This document shows positions 33,232-38,216 of a stretch of DNA of 38,216 bases, piece after piece (position 1 is the stretch's first letter; each line of letters opens with the position of its first letter). The stretch lies in contig JAFQFS010000151.1 in NCBI GenBank assembly GCA_017398585.1, positions 1 to 38,216 on the forward strand, given 5' to 3'. The translations under genes were made by a program, and so were the position numbers. The stretch is from Clostridia bacterium (lineage in GTDB: Bacteria; Bacillota; Clostridia; Oscillospirales; CAG-272). The notes below the pieces were generated by a model. The model ran no database searches, was not told where the DNA came from, and saw only the letters and a list, made by a program, of their open reading frames with translations.

Positions 33232-33299
33232 AAAACAAAAACCTCCCGAACCGGATTGCCGCAGACGGTATACCGGTCCGCGGAATTCGGTTCGGGAGG
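33232..33299 (-). terminator. Nested rho-independent terminator after spoVG
   Basis: Outer arms CCTCCCGAACCG / CGGTTCGGGAGG (12 bp, 33242-33253 with 33288-33299) enclose an inner arm pair CCGCAGAC / GTCCGCGG (one mismatch) and a CGGTATACCG dyad. On the minus strand TTTTTGTTTT follows. The stem begins about 90 nt after the spoVG stop. Confidence 0.92.
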
Positions 33300-33388
33300 G
33301 GCAGTCGAGACGTTCTGAAAAAGTCATGGGAAATACATTTTTTTGAGGGGAAGGATTCCCCGCGGATCTTTATAAGGCGTTTGTTCGC

Positions 33389-33709
33389 TTATACGCCTGC
33401 CGGTTCGGCTTCCGTTTCTTCGAGAAGTTCGGTTTCGCGTTCGGCTGCTGCGCGCGCGAGTTCTTCTTCGTAGGCGCGGATCACTTCTTCTTCGAGATGG
33501 CCGCGGAAGTCGGCATTGATCGGATGAACGATGTCACGGTAGGTGCCGTCGGGATTCTTGCGGCTGGGCATAACGATGAAGTTCTTGTCACGTACGCTGA
33601 TTACCTTGATATCGTGAAGTGCGAGCTGATCGTCAAATGTGACGGATACGATTGCCTTCATCGGCCCTTCTTCAAACAACTTTCTTACTTTGATATCGGT
33701 GATTACCAT
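33389..33709 (-). CDS. spoVG: Septation/sporulation regulator SpoVG
   Basis: SpoVG is a small nucleic-acid-binding regulator linked to septation, sporulation and cell-envelope control in Firmicutes. The 106-residue protein begins MVITDIKVRKLFEEGPMKAIVSVTFDDQLALHDIKV and continues NFIVMPSRKNPDGTYRDIVHPIN, all diagnostic. The C-terminal acidic tail (ELLEETEAEPAGV) is variable in the family. AAAAGGGG lies 11 nt before the ATG. It is a single-gene unit, divergent from murC and ended by a strong terminator. Confidence 0.96.
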   Translation of the reverse strand: MVITDIKVRKLFEEGPMKAIVSVTFDDQLALHDIKVISVRDKNFIVMPSRKNPDGTYRDIVHPINADFRGHLEEEVIRAYEEELARAAAERETELLEETEAEPAGV

Positions 33710-33744
33710 TTACTTTATGTCCCCTTTTCATTTTGTCTTGGCTG

Positions 33745-33773
33745 ATTATAATTATACACGTACATTGTGAAAA
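33745..33773 (-). promoter_or_regulatory. Candidate promoter of spoVG
   Basis: Minus strand TTTTCA (33773-33768), 17 nt, TATAAT (33750-33745). A second TATAAT directly abuts it (33756-33751). In Bacillus subtilis spoVG is read by sigma-H; no clear sigma-H motif was seen. Confidence 0.45.
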
Positions 33774-33830
33774 TAATTCAAGCGTTTCATAAATATTTTT
33801 TAAAAGGAATGTATCTTTTTTTAAAAAATA

Positions 33831-33839
33831 TGTTATAAT
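33831..33839 (+). promoter_or_regulatory. Extended -10 promoter of murC
   Basis: TGTTATAAT (TG extension plus TATAAT at 33834-33839) in an AT-rich tract containing runs of T and A. No good -35 was found at 16-18 nt. Transcription would begin near 33846, giving a leader of about 46 nt. Confidence 0.6.
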
Positions 33840-33891
33840 AAATGTGAATATCAATCTCCCACCACCACACACTCTTTCAAAGGATGGAATT

Positions 33892-35316
33892 ATGGCTTTA
33901 CCTAACACTCATTTCGGCGCCGATTACATAAACAACCTGCTCGACGGCAGCAAAAATATCTTCTTCGCCGGCATCGGCGGAGTCAGCATGAACGCTCTCG
34001 CCCACATCACTCACCTGCGCGGCCACCGTGTTTCCGGCTACGACCGGAGCAAAAGCGACATCACCCGCAAGCTCGAAGCGATGGGAGTCACCGTGTACTA
34101 CGAGTCTGACGGCAGCCATCTTAAAGACTGCGACGCGCTTGTCTACACCGTCGCAATGCCCGCGGACAATCCGGAATACGTCTATGCCGGTGAACACGGC
34201 ATCCCCTGCATCTCCCGTGCGGACTACCTCGGCTACATCATGACCGGGTTCAAAAACCGCATCGGTATCTCCGGCACCCACGGAAAAAGCACAACAACCG
34301 GTATGATCTCGCGCATCCTCACCAACGCCGGAGTTGATCCCACCGTGTTCAACGGTGCGGCAATGAAGGAATCCGGCACCGTGGACATCATCGGCGGACA
34401 TGACTATTTCGCGTTCGAAGCATGCGAATACATGGATTCTTTCCTTGATTTCAATCCGTCGGTTGCCGTTGTGCTGAACATTGAACTCGACCACCTCGAT
34501 TACTTCCATTCCATCGAACAGATCATCGAATCCTTCCGGAACTTCATGGCTCTCACAGGCGAAAATGGGTATGCAATTGTGAACCGGAACGACACAAACT
34601 GCATGAAAGCGGCGGAAGGCTATACCGGTACGCTCATCACCTTCGGACGGAACAATCCGGAAGCGGATTTTTATTCCGGGAACGAAGGCGAGTGCGGCGG
34701 CTATCCCGTGTTCGACCTGATGCACCGGGGTGAAAAGATCGCCCGCATCACCCTGCAGGTTCCCGGCGAACACCTCATCGCAGATGCCCTCTCGGCGTTT
34801 GCGGCGGCATCGGTCTGCGGTATTTCCCCGGAAAAGGCAGCGGAAGGTCTGGCAAAGTACGAAGGCATCTGCCGACGGATGGAAAAACTCTGTGTGACCG
34901 CGTCCGGCGCGGCGCTGTTCACGGACTACGCACACCATCCGACCGAAATTGCGGCGACGATGGGCGGTGCGCGAAAGATCTGCGGCGGCAGGCTGAATCT
35001 GGTGTTCCAGCCGCACACGTTCTCCCGTACGGCGGAACTGTTCGACGAATTCGTCGAAGCGTTCGCGGCGTGCGGCGCGGACGAAATCGTGCTGTGCGAC
35101 ATTTATCCGGCGCGTGAAACGAACATTTACGGAGTATCGTCCGACATGCTCGCGGAAAAGATCGCGGCGGCGGGAAAGGTCTGCTCTGTCATCCACACGT
35201 TTGAGGAAGCGGCGGCGTATGCGGACCGGATTTCCGGCGAAGGTGACATGATCCTCGTCATGGGTGCGGGCGACGTCATCAAGGTGGCGGAGATGATCGC
35301 GCAAAACGTTCGATAA
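33892..35316 (+). CDS. murC: UDP-N-acetylmuramate--L-alanine ligase
   Basis: MurC adds L-alanine to UDP-MurNAc with ATP, the first step of the peptidoglycan stem peptide. The 474-residue protein has the N-terminal Rossmann motif FFAGIGGVSMNALA (24-37), the P-loop GISGTHGKSTTT (125-136), NIELDHLDYFHS, and a C-terminal FTDYAHHPTEIAATM then FQPHTFSRTAELFDEF. The frame is open 16 codons upstream, but AAGGATGGAATT precedes the ATG at 33892. It stands alone, divergent from spoVG and ended by a shared terminator. Confidence 0.97.
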   Translation: MALPNTHFGADYINNLLDGSKNIFFAGIGGVSMNALAHITHLRGHRVSGYDRSKSDITRKLEAMGVTVYYESDGSHLKDCDALVYTVAMPADNPEYVYAGEHGIPCISRADYLGYIMTGFKNRIGISGTHGKSTTTGMISRILTNAGVDPTVFNGAAMKESGTVDIIGGHDYFAFEACEYMDSFLDFNPSVAVVLNIELDHLDYFHSIEQIIESFRNFMALTGENGYAIVNRNDTNCMKAAEGYTGTLITFGRNNPEADFYSGNEGECGGYPVFDLMHRGEKIARITLQVPGEHLIADALSAFAAASVCGISPEKAAEGLAKYEGICRRMEKLCVTASGAALFTDYAHHPTEIAATMGGARKICGGRLNLVFQPHTFSRTAELFDEFVEAFAACGADEIVLCDIYPARETNIYGVSSDMLAEKIAAAGKVCSVIHTFEEAAAYADRISGEGDMILVMGAGDVIKVAEMIAQNVR

Positions 35317-35320
35317 ACAC

Positions 35321-35350
35321 AAAAATACCGGTTGGGAAGCCGGTATTTTT
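35321..35350. terminator. Bidirectional terminator between murC and the Ig-like protein gene
   Basis: AAAAATACCGG (35321-35331) pairs with CCGGTATTTTT (35340-35350) around an 8-nt loop. Runs of T follow on both strands, so it serves murC (+) and the convergent gene (-). Confidence 0.92.
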
Positions 35351-35360
35351 CTTTGTTCAT

Positions 35361-35738
35361 TCAATCTTCCTTTATGCTGACGGTGATCGGACGGGAAAAC
35401 AGATCTTCTTTTTCACAATACGCCTGCACGTTTACCACTCCCGGCTTCAACGCGCTCAGAATTCCGCTGTCATCAACCGTACAGATATACAGGTCGTCCG
35501 CATGGACACGCCAGCGTACCGGAAGGTTCTTCGTTTGTTCCTCCGCGGCTTCTTCGCCGTCGGCGGTATAGCCCTTCGCATGAAGCTGCACGGAATCGCC
35601 CGGTCTGAGTTCAAGAGAAGACTCTGCGATCTCCAGTCGTATCACCGGCTCTGCAAGGGCGGAAGTGATGATAATTCCGGCAGCAGCAAACAGGAGTACT
35701 GCCGCCGCAACAAGAATGGTGTATTTTTTCTTTGCCAT
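35361..35738 (-). CDS. Membrane-anchored bacterial Ig-like (BIG2-type) small protein
   Basis: A 125-residue protein with one N-terminal hydrophobic segment (about 8-29, after MAKKK) that would anchor it outside the cell or act as an uncleaved signal. A single domain of about 95 residues follows, with the pattern ESSLELRPGDSVQLHAKGYTADG ... VRWRVHADD ... VDDSGILSALKPGVVNVQAYC typical of BIG2 Ig-like folds. Its role is unknown. A GCGGAGGTTTTC ribosome binding site precedes the ATG. It is convergent with murC. Confidence 0.75.
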   Translation of the reverse strand: MAKKKYTILVAAAVLLFAAAGIIITSALAEPVIRLEIAESSLELRPGDSVQLHAKGYTADGEEAAEEQTKNLPVRWRVHADDLYICTVDDSGILSALKPGVVNVQAYCEKEDLFSRPITVSIKED

Positions 35739-35773
35739 GAAAACCTCCGCAATATCTTTTTTCTTCAGATTTT

Positions 35774-35782
35774 ATTATACCA
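35774..35782 (-). promoter_or_regulatory. Extended -10 promoter of the Ig-like protein gene
   Basis: Minus strand TGGTATAAT (TATAAT at 35779-35774 with TG extension), about 35 nt upstream of the ATG. No convincing -35 element is seen. Confidence 0.55.
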
Positions 35783-35897
35783 CCGACACCGAGGAAATCT
35801 ATCACTATTTTATTACATAAGTTTGAACAAAATGTCCGTGTGCGTACGCAGCGGATTTGGTCAATACCGCTTTTTCCTATTTTATCACGCGGAAAGG

Positions 35898-35927
35898 TTG
35901 ACATTTTCACATCGAATGTGTTAAAAT
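35898..35927 (+). promoter_or_regulatory. deoR-E2 promoter with internal dyad operator
   Basis: TTGACA (35898-35903), 18 nt, TAAAAT (35922-35927). The spacer is a dyad, TTTTCACAT-CGA-ATGTGTTAAAA, centred at 35914. Its position between -35 and -10 suggests a repressor site, most simply for the DeoR-family protein encoded just downstream. Confidence 0.7.
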
Positions 35928-35994
35928 AAATCAGAATAATGTGATTTCCCGATTTTTAACGGGATTAAGTTTCCAAATTCAGTGAAAGGAGCGA

Positions 35995-36780
35995 ATGCGA
36001 TTGTACAACGAACGACGTGAACAGATCCGTTCCCTGCTTCTGTCAAAGCCTTTCATTTCCCTGAAGGAACTGGAAGAAATGTTTCCGGACGTATCGGGTA
36101 TGACTCTGCGCCGCGACATCGAATATTTCGAGCGCGAACACGAAGCCATCAAGGTACGCGGCGGTGCCAGAAGCATGAAATTCATCACCACGCAGACGGA
36201 TGACTCGATCACCGCCCGTATGAAGGAAAACATCCACTGGAAGGATTCCATCACCGCGCGCGCGGCGGAATTTCTGGAGACCGGCCGCTCGATTTTCATC
36301 GACTCCGGTTCGACCCTGCAGCGGATCGTCCCCTATGTTCCCAACGACCGTTTTACCTTCACCACGACTGACCCGGTGTCCGCTCTTGAACTGTGCAAAA
36401 TCGGGCTGCCGATCGTGAATGTGGTCGGCGGACGGCTCGACCGCGACAACCAGACCATCACCGGTCTGCAGGCAACGCGGTTCCTGTCGGACATCAACAT
36501 TGACATTGCTTTGCTCTCCCCGTCCGGTCTTTCGGAGCGCAGCGGTTTTACCGTAGGCAACTACAGCGAATGCGAACTGAAGCGGATCGTGGTGGAAAAG
36601 GCACGGTTAGTGATTATTCTCATGGACGCGTCGAAGATTGACAAGTCCCTTCCGTACACGTTCTGCACGTTCGAGAACATCGACGTGCTGATTACGAGTT
36701 CCGCTCTTCCGGACGAGCTTGCCGCTCTTGCGGAGGAAAACGGCGTACGCGTAATCAACGTGGAGGAAGAAAACAAGTAA
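35995..36780 (+). CDS. DeoR/GlpR-family transcriptional regulator
   Basis: A 261-residue regulator. The N-terminal helix-turn-helix (1-57) has LYNERREQIRSLLLSK and SGMTLRRDIEYFE. The C-terminal DeoR sensor domain, related to phosphosugar isomerases, contains IFIDSGSTLQRIVPYV, NVVGGRLDRDNQTITG and DIALLSPSGLSERSGFTVGN. Such proteins usually respond to sugar phosphates. It starts at the ATG at 35995, 7 bp after AAAGGAG. It is 42 bp upstream of the E2 gene and probably co-transcribed, so it may control that dehydrogenase and itself. Confidence 0.9.
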   Translation: MRLYNERREQIRSLLLSKPFISLKELEEMFPDVSGMTLRRDIEYFEREHEAIKVRGGARSMKFITTQTDDSITARMKENIHWKDSITARAAEFLETGRSIFIDSGSTLQRIVPYVPNDRFTFTTTDPVSALELCKIGLPIVNVVGGRLDRDNQTITGLQATRFLSDINIDIALLSPSGLSERSGFTVGNYSECELKRIVVEKARLVIILMDASKIDKSLPYTFCTFENIDVLITSSALPDELAALAEENGVRVINVEEENK

Positions 36781-36822
36781 GCCAATCTCTATTTTACATA
36801 AAGGAAAGGAACGATAACACAT

Positions 36823-38139
36823 ATGGCTAACATCGTCATAATGCCCCGTCAGGGACAAAGTGTTGAGTCGTGTATCATCACGACATGGCAGAAGAAAAAA
36901 GGCGACCGTGTGGAAGTGGGCGACATCCTGTTCTCCTACGAAACCGACAAGAGTGCCTTTGACGAGCCCTCCCAGTTCTCCGGTACCATCCTCGAACTCC
37001 TCGCTGCTGAAGGCGACGTAGTTCCCTGTCTCGACCCCGTCTGCATCATCGGCGAAGAAGGCGAAGACATCTCCGCTCTTATTCCCGGCGCAGCAAAAGA
37101 AGAAGCTCCCGCAGAAGAAGCAAAGACGGAAGAAGTCGCTGAAACCAAGATCGTTGAAGCGGAAGCTACCGTATCCGAAGCAGAAGGAGCAAGAGTGTTC
37201 ATCTCCCCCAGAGCAAAGAACCTCGCGCTCAAGACCGGCGTTGACATGACCAAGGTCGTTCCGACCGGCCCTCACGGCAGAATCATCGAACGCGACATCA
37301 ACAAGGCACTTGACGCAGGCTTCGTTGCGACCACTTCTCTTGTAGAAGACTTCCTCGCAGGCAAGCCGATCGTTGTTGAAGAAGCTGCTCCCGCAGTTGT
37401 TGAAGAAGTCAAGGAAGCTCCCGCTGCAGCTGCACCTGTGGCTGATGACTTCCGTGCATACACCGACGAACCGATGTCCAACATCCGCAAGGTCATCGCA
37501 AAGTCCATGCACGCTTCCCTCTCCGAAATGGCTCAGCTCACCCTCAACTCCTCCTTCGACGCAACCAACCTTCTTGCATACCGTGCAAAGCTCAAGGCAA
37601 ACGGCGAAGCGCTCGGTCTCTCCAAGATCACCATCAACGATATGATCCTCTTCGCGGCTGCACGCGTTCTCCCGAACTATCCCGAAATCAACGCAAACCT
37701 CATCGACAATACCTTCCGTAAGTACAAGCATGCAAACATCGGCATGGCAGTCGACACCGACCGCGGTCTCCTTGTTCCCGTTATCTTCGGTTCCGACACC
37801 CTCACCCTCGCAGAACTCTCCGCTCAGGCGAAGACTCTCGCAGGCAAGGCACGCGAAGGCAAGCTCTCTCCCGACGAAATGTCCGGCGGCAGCTTCACCA
37901 TCTCCAACCTCGGCTCGATGGGCGTTGAAAGCTTCACTCCCGTTATCAATCCTCCGCAGACTGCCATCCTCGGCGTATGCTGCACCACCAACCGCCTGAA
38001 CGCTGAAGGCAAGGTTTACCCGGCTATGGGCCTCTCCCTCACCTTCGACCACAGAGCCGTTGACGGCGCTCCCGCAGCAAAGTTCCTCAAGGAACTCTGC
38101 ACCGCCCTCGAAAACTTCGACCTTCTTCTGGCAAAGTAA
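36823..38139 (+). CDS. 2-oxoacid dehydrogenase E2 component (dihydrolipoamide acyltransferase)
   Basis: E2 is the core of pyruvate or other 2-oxoacid dehydrogenase complexes and passes acyl groups from E1 to CoA. The 438-residue protein has an N-terminal lipoyl domain (1-78) with the lipoylated Lys43 in YETDKSAFD and an Ala/Glu/Pro-rich linker. An E3/E1-binding domain follows (about 125-160, ISPRAKNLALKTGVD), then a second flexible linker. The catalytic domain ends in LTFDHRAVDG (His410 and Asp414). Pyruvate is the likely substrate but acetoin-type complexes are similar. It follows the DeoR gene; E1 and E3 genes are not in the window. Repeat copy C follows the stop. Confidence 0.92.
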   Translation: MANIVIMPRQGQSVESCIITTWQKKKGDRVEVGDILFSYETDKSAFDEPSQFSGTILELLAAEGDVVPCLDPVCIIGEEGEDISALIPGAAKEEAPAEEAKTEEVAETKIVEAEATVSEAEGARVFISPRAKNLALKTGVDMTKVVPTGPHGRIIERDINKALDAGFVATTSLVEDFLAGKPIVVEEAAPAVVEEVKEAPAAAAPVADDFRAYTDEPMSNIRKVIAKSMHASLSEMAQLTLNSSFDATNLLAYRAKLKANGEALGLSKITINDMILFAAARVLPNYPEINANLIDNTFRKYKHANIGMAVDTDRGLLVPVIFGSDTLTLAELSAQAKTLAGKAREGKLSPDEMSGGSFTISNLGSMGVESFTPVINPPQTAILGVCCTTNRLNAEGKVYPAMGLSLTFDHRAVDGAPAAKFLKELCTALENFDLLLAK

Positions 38140-38154
38140 GAAGTGAAGTTTCTC

Positions 38155-38216
38155 GGGGAAAACTTTTTCGAGAAATGGAGGAACTCCGTTCCTCCGTTTC
38201 CCCGAACCCCTTTCAA
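38155..38216 (+). repeat. Dispersed palindromic repeat, copy C (after the E2 gene, reaching the window edge)
   Basis: Outer arms GGGGAAA (38155-38161) and TTTCCCC (38197-38203) enclose a perfect inner hairpin GGAGGAAC-TCC-GTTCCTCC (38077 offset: 38177-38195). The tail GAACCCCTTTCAA matches copy A. A competing hairpin TTTCTCG / CGAGAAA (38149-38155 with 38169-38175) is also possible. Copy C is thus a longer variant carrying an extra module, and is cut by the window end. Confidence 0.8.

Larger units (their letters stand above)
32993..33388. other. Intergenic stretch between carB-dapF and spoVG
   Basis: About 396 bp without a supported gene. It holds the carB promoter (33049-33054) with a leader of about 47 nt and the nested spoVG terminator (33232-33299). 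A short GGGGAA/TTCCCC hairpin sits at 33351-33365. Open frames here lack ribosome binding sites and family features. No PyrR-type or T-box element was recognised before carB. Confidence 0.6.

Noticed and set aside
33042-33240. A PyrR-type or T-box attenuator before carB
   Set aside because: The predicted transcript start leaves only about 47 nt of leader, and no matching conserved loop or antiterminator was found. The nearby strong hairpin belongs to spoVG.
33281-33300. A tRNA T-arm-like GGTTCGGG string (also near 17655)
   Set aside because: No cloverleaf could be drawn; these are parts of a terminator stem and of the dispersed repeat.
32935-33327. A 130-codon minus-strand frame covering the carB leader and spoVG terminator
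   Set aside because: It runs through the terminator stem and carB promoter and overlaps the carB start, with no ribosome binding site or known family.

Overview
The window looks like a chromosomal segment of an anaerobic Firmicute, most likely an uncultured Clostridia (Oscillospirales-like) species of moderate GC. The pointers are spoVG, a BlaI/M56 pair, an infC-rpmI-rplT operon with a long attenuator-type leader, PutP, a dockerin-like EF-hand in a solute-binding lipoprotein, and gene orders shared with Bacillus and Clostridium. No rRNA, tRNA, IS element, phage gene or CRISPR array was seen. Coding density is high and most genes lie on the minus strand.

Region 1 (1-17594, all minus) reads from high to low coordinates as one probable 15-gene transcription unit of about 17.6 kb: SpoU methyltransferase, dprA, topA, trmFO, plsX, rnc, a radical SAM protein, smc, ftsY, rdgB, yhbY, nadD, yqeK, an LCP-family protein and rsfS (cut by the left edge). 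Neighbours overlap by 4-20 bp or are separated by about 50 bp at most, and no terminator is visible inside. It merges three clusters that are usually separate (dprA-topA-trmFO; plsX-rnc-smc-ftsY; yhbY-nadD-yqeK-rsfS). acpP is absent between plsX and rnc.

Region 2 (17640-19150) is infC-rpmI-rplT on the minus strand. It has a consensus promoter, a leader of about 155 nt carrying a terminator and a competing antiterminator (L20-leader type), and an AUU start for IF-3.

Region 3 (19215-25517) is accessory. A BlaI-type repressor and an M56 BlaR1-type membrane protease form one unit. A six-gene minus-strand group holds a Gfo/Idh oxidoreductase, a Nudix hydrolase, an acidic-tailed membrane protein, a DUF2961/GH172 protein, a 2H-phosphoesterase fused to a DUF4275-like domain, and a small membrane protein. 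Divergently there is putP, facing a solute-binding lipoprotein across a long bidirectional terminator.

Region 4 (28901-35738) contains the most unusual gene, a single 1363-codon frame joining a full-length carbamoyl-phosphate synthase large subunit (CarB) to a full-length diaminopimelate epimerase (DapF). Next come spoVG, the divergent murC, and a small anchored Ig-like protein. Region 5 (35898-38216) has a DeoR-family regulator and a 2-oxoacid dehydrogenase E2 gene.

Three copies of a dispersed palindromic repeat (near 17643, 22431 and 38155) each follow the 3' end of a gene in the same orientation relative to that gene.
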